Shown in pieces: positions 1-6,426 of a stretch of DNA of 11,624 nucleotides. Each line of letters begins with the position of its first letter. Position 1 is the stretch's first letter. The notes beneath the pieces are model-generated. The model saw only the letters and a list, made by a program, of their open reading frames with translations. It was not told the origin of the DNA and did no database searches. Origin of the DNA: Acidobacteriota bacterium (GTDB taxonomy: Bacteria > Acidobacteriota > Vicinamibacteria > Vicinamibacterales > UBA2999); the NCBI GenBank assembly GCA_013813075.1, contig JACCSI010000043.1, forward strand, positions 1 through 11,624. Reading direction: 5' to 3'. The position numbers were made by a program, and so were the translations under genes.

Positions 1-5
1 TCTAC

Positions 6-34
6 GGACCGAGCGACGAGCTCTTCGTCGGTCC
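6..34. other. Inverted repeat / hairpin
   Basis: GGACC (6-10) pairs with GGTCC (30-34), and GACGA (15-19) pairs with TCGTC (25-29). The loop is 5 nt and there is a 4-nt bulge on the 5' side, giving 10 base pairs. No T run follows, so it is not a canonical intrinsic terminator. It may lie within coding sequence of a gene cut by the window edge. Confidence 0.35.
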
Positions 35-106
35 ATGCTGTCCGCACCAGGGCGGGGGCTCCTTCCCGGGAATTGCGCCGTACTTGAAAACTGTACCTTG
101 TAAGAC

Positions 107-136
107 GGCGGCCAGTGACTGTTAGTCGGCCGCGCC
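107..136. other. GC-rich bulged hairpin upstream of the first kinase
   Basis: GACT (117-120) and AGTC (124-127) close a 3-nt loop. After an AGT bulge, GGCC (110-113) pairs with GGCC (128-131). After a 2-nt bulge on the 3' arm, GGC (107-109) pairs with GCC (134-136). That makes 11 pairs, mostly G-C. It could be a terminator without a U tract for an upstream gene, or a regulatory structure. If the kinase is transcribed from the -10 at 173-178, the hairpin is outside its mRNA. Confidence 0.4.
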
Positions 137-172
137 AATCCAGTAACCCCCTCTCCAGAAACGACTCTGACG

Positions 173-178
173 TACAAT
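173..178 (+). promoter_or_regulatory. Putative -10 element for a leaderless kinase mRNA
   Basis: TACAAT matches the sigma70 -10 consensus TATAAT in 5 of 6 positions and ends 7 nt before the GTG start at 186, where transcription would be expected to begin. This would give a leaderless transcript and explain why no Shine-Dalgarno sequence precedes the gene. No good -35 is visible around 150-155. The element lies inside a GTAC-N5-GTAC symmetry (172-184) that could be an operator. Confidence 0.35.
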
Positions 179-185
179 CAGTACA

Positions 186-2219
186 GTGAGCGACGCAGCA
201 CGTCAGTGGCGGCTGGTGCGAGCCGTTGCCCGGCACGACCAGATGGCCGAATTGCTCCCAGAATTCCATCAACAGGCCCTTCGGGTCTCGGGCGGCCGCG
301 TCAGCGTCATCATTCGGTTCAATCCACGAACCCAGACCCTGCAGGGGACTTCCGCCGCCGGACTGGATGAGCTCGGTCCTGAACCGTGGCTGGCGGACAC
401 CTCCGGGCAGGCCGCCGCCGAACGCACGTGGGCCGGCGGCAGCCCGCTCTTTTTCCAGGACTTGAGCGACCTCCCCACCCGACTCGGCGCATCGGGCGCG
501 CTTCTGGTGCCCCTCCTGAGTGGCGGCGACCGCATCGGATTGCTGATCATCGGCGGCGAGGAGCTTGATCGCGGAGACGCGGTCGACGCCGAAGTCGCCG
601 TTGTCGGCGACCTGTTGTCGGTTGCGCTCGAACGCGCCAAACGCCAACGCGACGCCGACCTGCAGCAGGACCTGCGCGAGCTCGCCGCCGAACTTGCGCG
701 TTCCGTCTCGTCGTCCCTACATCTCAACGCCAGCCTCGAGGTGTTCTGCGATCGCGCCAGTCGCCTGTTCACGGCGGACCACGTCTCGGTCTGGCTGCAC
801 GATCGCCGCGCCCGCACGTTGGACCTGGCGGCGTCGTCGAATGCGGCCGAGGTCGCGAATCGTCAGCGGCTCGGCACTGATGACACCACGGTTCCGGTGT
901 CTCGTGTGCTGCGCGGCATCCGCGCGGAAGTGGTGGCGTCGATGCACCATAACGCCCCTGACGTGCTCGTGCCACTCAAGGGCCGTCGCCGTGCACTCGG
1001 GACGCTCGAACTGCGCGGCGTGCGGATCGACGCCGGTGACGAGATTGACCTCCTCGACCGCCTCGAGGAGGTCGGCCGCCAGCTGTCCGCCGCGATTGAG
1101 AACGTCTGGCTGCTCGAAGATGTGTTGCGCTCGCGACGTGAGCTCGAGAGCACCTTCAACTCACTCGCCGACCTGGTCTTCGTCAGCGACTCGCGGACGC
1201 TGCGCGTCACGCATGCCAATCAGGCCGTCGCCACGCGCCTGGGGCGGCGCGCGGCCGACCTCATCGAACATCCACTCGCAGAGTTCTTCGGCCCGGATCT
1301 CGTCAACTGGGTGGCACAGCTCGGGCCCGGCGGTGGGCAGATCGCCACCGGGTACGAATCGCGAGAATTCGAGGATCCGGTCCTGAAGGGCACGTTTCTT
1401 TTTACGGTGAGCCCACTCATTGGACGCGACGACGAACGCATCGGGCATGTCATCGTCGCGCGTGATGTTACCGATCATGCGCGGCTCGAAGCCGAACGTG
1501 TCGAGCTGCGCGACCGGCTGACCCAGTCGGAGAAGCTGGCGGCGCTGGGACAGTTCGTGGCGGGCATCGCCCACGAATTGAACAACCCGCTGCAAGGCGT
1601 CATCGGCCACGTCGAGCTGCTGTTACAAAGCACCGGACCCGGCACAACGCGGTTCAAACGCGATCTCAAGCTGGTATTCCGGGAGGCTGACCGGGCTGCG
1701 AAGATTGTGCACAACCTGCTGGTGTTTGCCGGATCGCGGCGCATCACCCGCCGGCGACTGAACGTGAACCACGTCGTCACCAAGGTGCTCGCCCTGCGCG
1801 CGACGGCGTGCGCCGCCGCCCGCATCGACGTCACCAAGGTCCTGGCCGTAAAGCTGCCGCGGATTGCGGGGGACGCGCTCCTGTTGCAGCAGGCGGTGCT
1901 GAACATCGTGGTCAACGCGGAACAGGCGCTGGCGTCGGTCCCCGAACCACGCCGACTGGAGATTCGCACACGGACCGCACTACACGGCATCGAAATTCGT
2001 ATTGCGGACAACGGCACCGGCATCTCGGCGGAGGCCTTGCCGCGATTGTTCGAGCCGTTTTTTACGACGAAAGAAGTAGGTCAAGGGACGGGACTCGGGC
2101 TGGCCATTGCGTACGGCATCGTGCAGGAGCATGCCGGCGAGTTGCACGCCGCGAACCGGCCCGAAGGCGGCGCCGCCTTCACGATTGAATTGCCCTCGGA
2201 GTCCGAGGCTGTAGAATAA
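186..2219 (+). CDS. Soluble sensor histidine kinase (GAF-GAF-PAS-HisKA-HATPase)
   Basis: A 677-residue protein without membrane segments, so a cytoplasmic sensor kinase. Two GAF-like domains occupy about residues 10-150 and 165-305, and a PAS domain about 315-435. The H-box AGIAHELNNPLQ follows, with the phosphorylatable histidine at about 463. The ATPase domain shows the N-box asparagine near 577, the G1 motif DNGTGIS near 608, then FEPFFTTK and GTGLGLAI. The family autophosphorylates on His and passes phosphate to a receiver aspartate. The likely partner is the HTH-receiver protein 19 bp downstream, probably in the same operon. The GTG start at 186 is the first start codon after an in-frame stop at 168-170. 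A later ATG at 243 would cut off the first GAF helix. The ligand of the GAF and PAS domains cannot be told from sequence. Confidence 0.93.
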   Translation: MSDAARQWRLVRAVARHDQMAELLPEFHQQALRVSGGRVSVIIRFNPRTQTLQGTSAAGLDELGPEPWLADTSGQAAAERTWAGGSPLFFQDLSDLPTRLGASGALLVPLLSGGDRIGLLIIGGEELDRGDAVDAEVAVVGDLLSVALERAKRQRDADLQQDLRELAAELARSVSSSLHLNASLEVFCDRASRLFTADHVSVWLHDRRARTLDLAASSNAAEVANRQRLGTDDTTVPVSRVLRGIRAEVVASMHHNAPDVLVPLKGRRRALGTLELRGVRIDAGDEIDLLDRLEEVGRQLSAAIENVWLLEDVLRSRRELESTFNSLADLVFVSDSRTLRVTHANQAVATRLGRRAADLIEHPLAEFFGPDLVNWVAQLGPGGGQIATGYESREFEDPVLKGTFLFTVSPLIGRDDERIGHVIVARDVTDHARLEAERVELRDRLTQSEKLAALGQFVAGIAHELNNPLQGVIGHVELLLQSTGPGTTRFKRDLKLVFREADRAAKIVHNLLVFAGSRRITRRRLNVNHVVTKVLALRATACAAARIDVTKVLAVKLPRIAGDALLLQQAVLNIVVNAEQALASVPEPRRLEIRTRTALHGIEIRIADNGTGISAEALPRLFEPFFTTKEVGQGTGLGLAIAYGIVQEHAGELHAANRPEGGAAFTIELPSESEAVE

Positions 2220-2238
2220 CGGGCGCAGAGCCGCATAA

Positions 2239-2835
2239 TTGGGCATCAACTTTCCCAACGACGAAATTTTTCTGACGACTGAAGAGGTGCTGGAATATCT
2301 CCAGGTCAACCTGCGTACGGTCTATCGCTTGATCAAGGCGGGAAAAATTCCCGCCGTCCGCGTCGGTCGTCAATGGCGATTCCGCAAACGTGACATCGAC
2401 GCATGGTTGGACGCGCAGCGTCCGCGCGGCGAGCGTGCGCCCGCCCCGGCCGATCGGGCTGCCCGCCCGGCGGATCACCCGCGCGTGCTGGTCGTGGACG
2501 ACGAGGCCAGCATCCGCGAGCTGCTGTCAAAGACGCTCGCGCTAGCGGAGTACGACGTCGACACCGCGCCGGACGGGCGAGCGGCGATCGAGCGACTCCG
2601 TCTCGGTCATTACGATCTGTTGATTGCCGACCTGAAGATGCCCGGGCTCGATGGTCTCTCGCTCATTCGCGAGGCGAAGCGCCTGAAGGTGGATCTGCCG
2701 GTCATCATCATCACGGGCTTTTCCACCGAGTCGAGTGCGATCGAAGCCGTCAATCTCGGCGTTGCCGGGTACCTCACCAAGCCCTTCCGGGTTCCACAAG
2801 TACTGGCCGCTGCAGCACGGGCGCTCGGCGAGTAA
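2239..2835 (+). CDS. Response regulator with N-terminal excisionase/MerR-like HTH
   Basis: A 198-residue two-domain protein. Residues about 12-60 form an HTH_17/excisionase-type winged helix (FLTTEEVLEYLQVNLRTVYR, then IPAVRVGRQWRF and DIDAWLD). After a Pro/Ala/Arg-rich linker (about 61-82), residues 84-198 form a receiver with acidic pair D87/D88, phosphoacceptor D131 in ADLKMPG, T159 and K181 in LTKPF. The DNA-binding domain therefore precedes the receiver, opposite to the OmpR, NarL and NtrC families. The start is TTG: an in-frame TAA at 2236-2238 sits directly upstream, and the next likely start (GTG 2287) would remove the first HTH helix. Placement 19 bp after the GAF kinase makes it the probable phosphate acceptor. 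Targets are unknown; autoregulation or control of the adjacent ABC-F gene is possible but not shown. Confidence 0.88.
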   Translation: MGINFPNDEIFLTTEEVLEYLQVNLRTVYRLIKAGKIPAVRVGRQWRFRKRDIDAWLDAQRPRGERAPAPADRAARPADHPRVLVVDDEASIRELLSKTLALAEYDVDTAPDGRAAIERLRLGHYDLLIADLKMPGLDGLSLIREAKRLKVDLPVIIITGFSTESSAIEAVNLGVAGYLTKPFRVPQVLAAAARALGE

Positions 2836-2852
2836 CGACACTTGGGTCGTTG
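2833..2852. other. Small hairpin at the stop codon of the HTH-receiver gene
   Basis: AACGAC (2834-2839) and GTCGTT (2846-2851) are perfect 6-bp arms around a 6-nt loop, and the 5' arm includes part of the TAA stop codon. No T run follows. It may stabilise the 3' end or weakly terminate. Confidence 0.4.
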
Positions 2853-3004
2853 AGCAATGGCTGATCGCGTCACTGCGAAATCGGGAGTCTGACCAGCCGA
2901 GTAATTGACTTCGGTCATGCGGCACCGTGTGACGACGGTGCGCTGATCATCCGATGCGCTCTGTGCTCGATGCCATTCCTCAATTGACCAATCGCTGACG
3001 CGAG
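2836..3004 (+). promoter_or_regulatory. ABC-F leader region with short ORFs and a strong hairpin
   Basis: This gap holds three short ATG-started ORFs (2857-2892, 11 codons; 2917-2946, 9 codons; 2954-2998, 14 codons; stops included in the coordinates). It also holds a perfect 7-bp hairpin, GCACCGT (2922-2928) with ACGGTGC (2935-2941) around a 6-nt loop, lying wholly inside the second short ORF. CGGT at 2912-2915 could pair instead with ACCG at 2924-2927 and disrupt it. The third ORF stops 6 nt before the ABC-F ATG, which has no clear Shine-Dalgarno. TTGACT at 2905-2910 resembles a -35, but no good -10 follows. A translation-coupled leader is possible; chance short ORFs are the alternative. Confidence 0.3.
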
Positions 3005-4993
3005 ATGATTCAGCTTCAACAACTTCACAAGCAGTTTGCGGATCGGGTCCTGCTTGACCAGGTGACGTGGCAGGTCGGCGCCCGCGACCGGGTGGGTTTG
3101 TGCGGCCCGAACGGTGCCGGCAAGACCACATTGCTGCGCATGCTGGCCGGTTTCGACGAGCCGGACGCCGGCCAGGTCTTGCGGCCGAACGCGCTCACCA
3201 TTGGTTACCTGCCGCAAGACGGCCTCACGCACCACGGGTCAACCGTGGTTCAGGAAGCGAGCCTCGCGCTCAAGCACTTGCTCGACCTCAAGGCCGAAAT
3301 GCACGACCTCGAACATCGCCTCGGAGATGAGGCGGTGCCCGCCGCCACGCACGAGGCACTGCTGCACCGCTACAGCGAGGTCCAGGAGCGCTTCGCCATC
3401 GAGGACGGGTATCACCTGGAGTTGAACGTCACGACCGTACTCCGCGGGCTCGGTTTCGAGCAGGGCGACTTCGACAAGATGACCGATCATTTGTCGGGCG
3501 GCTGGCAGATGCGGCTGGCCTTGGCCAAACTCCTGCTCGGCCGACCAGGTCTGCTGCTCCTCGACGAACCCACCAACCATCTCGACCTCGACGCGCGAAA
3601 CTGGCTCGAAGCGTACCTCGTCGCGTATCCGCATTCGGTCATCCTGGTGTCGCACGACCGCTATTTTCTCGACGCGGTGGTGACGCGAATTTCCGACCTG
3701 GCGCTGCGCACCATCACCGACTACCCCTGCAACTACTCGGAGTATCTGGGGCAGCGCGAAGAGAAAATGTCGCGACTGCGAGAAGCGAAGAAACGCCAGG
3801 ACGACGAGATCTCGCGGGTCCAGGAGTTTATCGATCGGTTCCGGTACCAAGCGACGAAAGCGGCTCAGGTGCAGAGCCGCGTCAAGATGCTCGATAAGGT
3901 CGAGCGCATCGAGGTACCGCCGGAGCGGAAGCGAATCCATTTCCAGTTCCCGGCTGCGCCCAAGAGCGGGCGCATCGTGCTGGAACTGAAACACGCGCAT
4001 AAAGCCTACGGCCCCAAAATGGTCCTCGCCGACGTCACGCTCCACGTCGAGCGCAGCGACCGCATTGCCCTGGTCGGCCACAACGGCGCCGGCAAATCGA
4101 CCATGATGCGCTTGCTGTCAGGCGAGGAATCGCCGGACGCCGGCGACCGGGTCGAAGGACACCAGGTCGTCATGCAGTACTTCGCGCAGGATGAAGCGAC
4201 GCGGCTCAATCCCAAGCTGACGGTGTACGAGACGCTGTCGGCAGGCTCGCCCGACTCGATGATTCCCGCCATTCGCAACATCCTGGGCGGGTTCCTGTTC
4301 TCAGGTGACGACGTCTACAAGAAGGTGGCCGTGCTGTCGGGCGGCGAGCGGACGCGCCTGGCCGTTGCGCGAATGCTGCTGCGACCGTCGAACACTCTGC
4401 TGCTCGACGAACCGACCAACCATCTCGATCTCGATTCGAAGGAAGTGCTTCTGGACGCCCTGGCCGACTATGGCGGCACGCTCATCTTCGTGTCCCACGA
4501 CCGTTACTTCGTCGAACGCCTGGCGACCCGCGTCGTCGAAGTGGCTGACGGCAACGCGGCGCTCTATCCGGGGACGTATGCGGAATATCTCTGGTCCAAG
4601 GAACACGGTGTGTCCGCCGTCGCGCGCCGGGAAAAGTCATTGCGCCACGAGGCAGCTGCCTCGGCCACGGCCCCTGCCGCCGGCCGTGCGGCCCCTGCGC
4701 CTGTCGCACCTGCCGTGGCAAAACCATACGACGATCAAAAACGCGATTCGGCGGAGCGTCGCAAGATGGAACGCGCACGGAAACACTTACGTGATCGGAT
4801 CGTCGAACTCGAATCGCGGATCGGGGAACGCGAACGCGACATCAAGAACCTGGAAGCGGCAATGTCGGCGCCCGGCTTCTACGAACACCACGAACACGCC
4901 AAACCCGTTCTCGACAAACACCAGGCGCTGATGTGGGAGGTGGGCGAGCTGCTCGGGCAATGGGAAATGTTGCAGGCCGAGGCCGAGGCGTAA
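3005..4993 (+). CDS. ABC-F family ATP-binding protein (YheS/YdiF-like)
   Basis: A 662-residue protein with two tandem ABC ATPase domains and no membrane domain, the mark of ABC-F ribosome-associated factors. Domain 1 has Walker A GPNGAGKT (34-41), signature LSGG (163-166) and DEPTNHLDLD with catalytic E188. A charged helical interdomain linker (about 235-300, containing FRYQATKAAQVQSRVKMLD) corresponds to the segment that reaches the tRNA site in this family. Domain 2 has GHNGAGKS (358-365), LSGGE (444-448) and E469. After an Ala/Pro-rich tether (about 550-575), a C-terminal coiled coil of about 85 residues follows. Linker and C-terminal layout resemble E. coli YheS and B. subtilis YdiF more than short EttA. 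ABC-F proteins act in the cytoplasm on stalled ribosomes; some give antibiotic resistance, which the sequence alone does not indicate here. Both ATPase sites look intact. Confidence 0.95.
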   Translation: MIQLQQLHKQFADRVLLDQVTWQVGARDRVGLCGPNGAGKTTLLRMLAGFDEPDAGQVLRPNALTIGYLPQDGLTHHGSTVVQEASLALKHLLDLKAEMHDLEHRLGDEAVPAATHEALLHRYSEVQERFAIEDGYHLELNVTTVLRGLGFEQGDFDKMTDHLSGGWQMRLALAKLLLGRPGLLLLDEPTNHLDLDARNWLEAYLVAYPHSVILVSHDRYFLDAVVTRISDLALRTITDYPCNYSEYLGQREEKMSRLREAKKRQDDEISRVQEFIDRFRYQATKAAQVQSRVKMLDKVERIEVPPERKRIHFQFPAAPKSGRIVLELKHAHKAYGPKMVLADVTLHVERSDRIALVGHNGAGKSTMMRLLSGEESPDAGDRVEGHQVVMQYFAQDEATRLNPKLTVYETLSAGSPDSMIPAIRNILGGFLFSGDDVYKKVAVLSGGERTRLAVARMLLRPSNTLLLDEPTNHLDLDSKEVLLDALADYGGTLIFVSHDRYFVERLATRVVEVADGNAALYPGTYAEYLWSKEHGVSAVARREKSLRHEAAASATAPAAGRAAPAPVAPAVAKPYDDQKRDSAERRKMERARKHLRDRIVELESRIGERERDIKNLEAAMSAPGFYEHHEHAKPVLDKHQALMWEVGELLGQWEMLQAEAEA

Positions 4994-5006
4994 TGTCAAC
5001 GCCGAC

Positions 5007-5032
5007 GAAAGCGTCAGGCTCATTACGCTTTT
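5007..5032 (+). terminator. Probable intrinsic terminator after the ABC-F gene
   Basis: AAAGCGT (5008-5014) and ACGCTTT (5025-5031) form a perfect 7-bp stem around a 10-nt loop, with a short run of T at 5029-5032, beginning 14 nt after the ABC-F stop. The stem is short and the T run brief, so termination may be partial. The same bases overlap another symmetry, ATTAC-N6-GTAAT (5022-5037). Confidence 0.45.
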
Positions 5033-5074
5033 GTAATTCTTACTTGGTTGCTGGATAATACAAATTCTGTAATT
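5022..5074. repeat. ATTAC/GTAAT symmetry and repeated TGTAATT, possible activator sites
   Basis: ATTAC (5022-5026) and GTAAT (5033-5037) form an inverted repeat with a 6-bp spacer. The heptamer TGTAATT occurs at 5032-5038 and again at 5068-5074. Counted from a sigma54 start near 5127, these sit roughly 105-90 and 59-53 bp upstream, where enhancer-binding proteins can bind. They are candidates for binding by the NtrC-type regulator at 6427, but overlap a possible terminator and sigma70 promoter. Confidence 0.25.
5031..5059 (+). promoter_or_regulatory. Candidate sigma70-type promoter for the second two-component operon
   Basis: TTGTAA (5031-5036, 4 of 6 with TTGACA) is separated by 17 bp from GATAAT (5054-5059, 5 of 6 with TATAAT), in a locally AT-rich stretch. 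Initiation would be near 5066. It could give basal expression of the kinase/regulator pair beside the sigma54 promoter downstream. Confidence 0.35.
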
Positions 5075-5100
5075 GCCATAGCTTAGGCGTTTTACCGTTG

Positions 5101-5116
5101 AGGTACGCCCCTTGCG
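5101..5116 (+). promoter_or_regulatory. Sigma54 (-24/-12) promoter
   Basis: AGGTACG-N4-TTGCG aligns with the sigma54 consensus TGGCACG-N4-TTGCA at exact spacing: GG at 5102-5103 and GC at 5114-5115, 12 bp apart, with the TTGC core intact. Two mismatches fall in the -24 half (A for T, T for C) and one at the last base. Transcription would begin near 5127, leaving a leader of about 28 nt before the ATG at 5155. The operon behind it encodes a sigma54 activator, which supports the call through autoregulation. Confidence 0.6.
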
Positions 5117-5154
5117 ATGGAGGGCGTGGGGTCCGATATTGATCCCGCATACCC

Positions 5155-6315
5155 ATGGCTGCCCCAAAACGTACCGCGTCGCCGACCCGTCCGCTGCGCC
5201 GCGCCCATACCCGTGGGGCTTCCGACGAGTTCTTCCGGCACATGGTCGCCAACATGCGCAACGGGGTTCTCGCCATCGATCGGTCCGGGCTGCTGGTGCT
5301 GATCAATGACGAGGCGTACCGCATTTTCGGGTTGCCTTCCGACCTCGACTACCTGGGCCAGCCCTACGCCGCCGTCTTCCGTCATCACCCCGACGTCGTT
5401 CGCGTCCTCGGCGGCGCGTTCGACATGGCGGCGCTGCCCAATCGCGCAGAACTCAGGCTGAAGCAGACGGAAAAGGTCATCGGTTACACCCTGTCGCTCA
5501 TTCGCGACGAGCATGACCAAGCCGTCGGCGCGGCGATGTTTTTCAAGGACCTCACGCACGTCGAGCAAATCGAAGAACGCGAGCGGCTGCGGGATCGGCT
5601 CGCGGCGCTTGGCCAGATGGCGGCGGCCATGGCGCACGAGATCAAAAACCCGCTCGGCGGCATCGAGGTGCTCGCCGGACTGCTGCGGCGCCAGGTGCCC
5701 GACAATCGCGATGCACAGGCGCTTGTTCACGACATCATCAACGAAGCCAAGATGGCCAACGCCATCGTGCAGGAAATGCTCGACTTCGTGCGGCCCGTGC
5801 GTCTACAACTTGACCGCGCGTCAATCGCCGACGCCGTGCAAAGCGCCGTGACGATGGCGGACGGGAAAGCCACCCGCGGTGACATCGCGGTCGATGTGCA
5901 ACTGCCGGCAACGCTGCCGACCATACAGGGCGATCCTCACCAGCTGGCACAGGTATTCGCCAATCTGCTGATCAACGCGTACGAGGCGCTCGGGGGCCGC
6001 GGCGCGGTGACGTTGAGCGCTCGCGTGGTTGATGCCAGTGAAGACGGCGCACTCCTCCCGGACGGCTATCAGCCCGTGCAAACGGTGATTGTCGATGTGC
6101 GCGACACCGGCCCCGGCGTGTCTGCCGAAGTGATGGACAATATTTTCAATCCGTTCTTTACCACCAAGGCCAAAGGGTCGGGCCTGGGATTAGCCATCGT
6201 CCGCAAGATTATTGACGCGCACGAAGGCCGCATCGACGTCACCAGCACGCCAAATCGAGGCACGTGCTTCAAGCTGACGCTGCCGGTCGAGCATACCGAC
6301 ACGTGGGTGCGTTGA
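5155..6315 (+). CDS. NtrB-like PAS sensor histidine kinase
   Basis: A 386-residue soluble kinase with no membrane segments. A single PAS domain covers about residues 22-135, starting at FFRHMVANMRNGVLAIDRSG. A short charged helix leads to the H-box MAAAMAHEIKNPLGG with the phosphorylated histidine at about 161. The ATPase domain has the N-box asparagine at about 274 (NLLINAYEAL), DTGPGVS from about 317, NPFFTTK and GSGLGLAIV. Together with the sigma54 activator gene 111 bp downstream this forms an NtrB/NtrC-style pair. The ATG at 5155 follows the candidate sigma54 promoter by a short leader without a good Shine-Dalgarno; an ATG at 5117 is in another frame. About 25 Arg/Pro-rich residues precede the PAS domain and are probably disordered. 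The signal sensed is unknown; nothing points specifically to nitrogen. Confidence 0.93.
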   Translation: MAAPKRTASPTRPLRRAHTRGASDEFFRHMVANMRNGVLAIDRSGLLVLINDEAYRIFGLPSDLDYLGQPYAAVFRHHPDVVRVLGGAFDMAALPNRAELRLKQTEKVIGYTLSLIRDEHDQAVGAAMFFKDLTHVEQIEERERLRDRLAALGQMAAAMAHEIKNPLGGIEVLAGLLRRQVPDNRDAQALVHDIINEAKMANAIVQEMLDFVRPVRLQLDRASIADAVQSAVTMADGKATRGDIAVDVQLPATLPTIQGDPHQLAQVFANLLINAYEALGGRGAVTLSARVVDASEDGALLPDGYQPVQTVIVDVRDTGPGVSAEVMDNIFNPFFTTKAKGSGLGLAIVRKIIDAHEGRIDVTSTPNRGTCFKLTLPVEHTDTWVR

Positions 6316-6377
6316 GGTCTATCGCGACCTCGTGGTCCTGATCGGTTGCTCAGTGGATCTCGCGATCGACGATCCAC
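6314..6377 (+). other. Two tandem hairpins between kinase and regulator genes
   Basis: The first hairpin has arms GAGGTC (6314-6319) and GACCTC (6326-6331) around 6 nt and overlaps the kinase stop codon. The second has arms GTGGATC (6353-6359) and GATCCAC (6371-6377) around 11 nt. Neither has a T run. They lie in the 111-bp gap and may modulate mRNA stability or read-through, giving different amounts of kinase and regulator. Confidence 0.4.
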
Positions 6378-6426
6378 GGGTCAGCCCTTCGAGTGTTCGT
6401 AGTTCGTTCGATTCAGGAAGCAGTTT

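Larger units (their letters stand above)
1..185. other. Upstream non-coding region, possible tail of an unseen gene
   Basis: No gene is recognised here. All three + frames stay open from the left edge for 28 to 40 codons (stops at 85-87, 101-103 and 123-125), so the 3' end of an upstream gene cannot be excluded, but no residues resemble a family I know. The stretch holds a hairpin at 6-34, a larger GC-rich hairpin at 107-136, four GTAC tetranucleotides (80, 93, 172, 181) and a -10-like TACAAT at 173-178. The two hairpins could end an upstream transcript, although neither is followed by a T run. Confidence 0.4.

Noticed and set aside
2905-2933. Sigma70 promoter using TTGACT at 2905-2910 before the ABC-F gene
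   Set aside because: The -35 is good, but the hexamer 17 bp later (TGTGAC) matches the -10 consensus at only about 3 of 6 positions.
3239-4081. 280-codon open frame on the - strand
   Set aside because: It is antisense to the ABC-F gene and lacks motifs or a plausible start context.
5112-5309. Short + strand frames beginning at 5112 and 5117
   Set aside because: They are out of frame with the PAS domain of the kinase, have no domain, and overlap a well-supported gene.
6333-6348. Sigma54-like sequence TGGTCC...TTGCT before the NtrC-type gene
   Set aside because: The GG and GC elements are 14 bp apart rather than the 12 required for a -24/-12 promoter.
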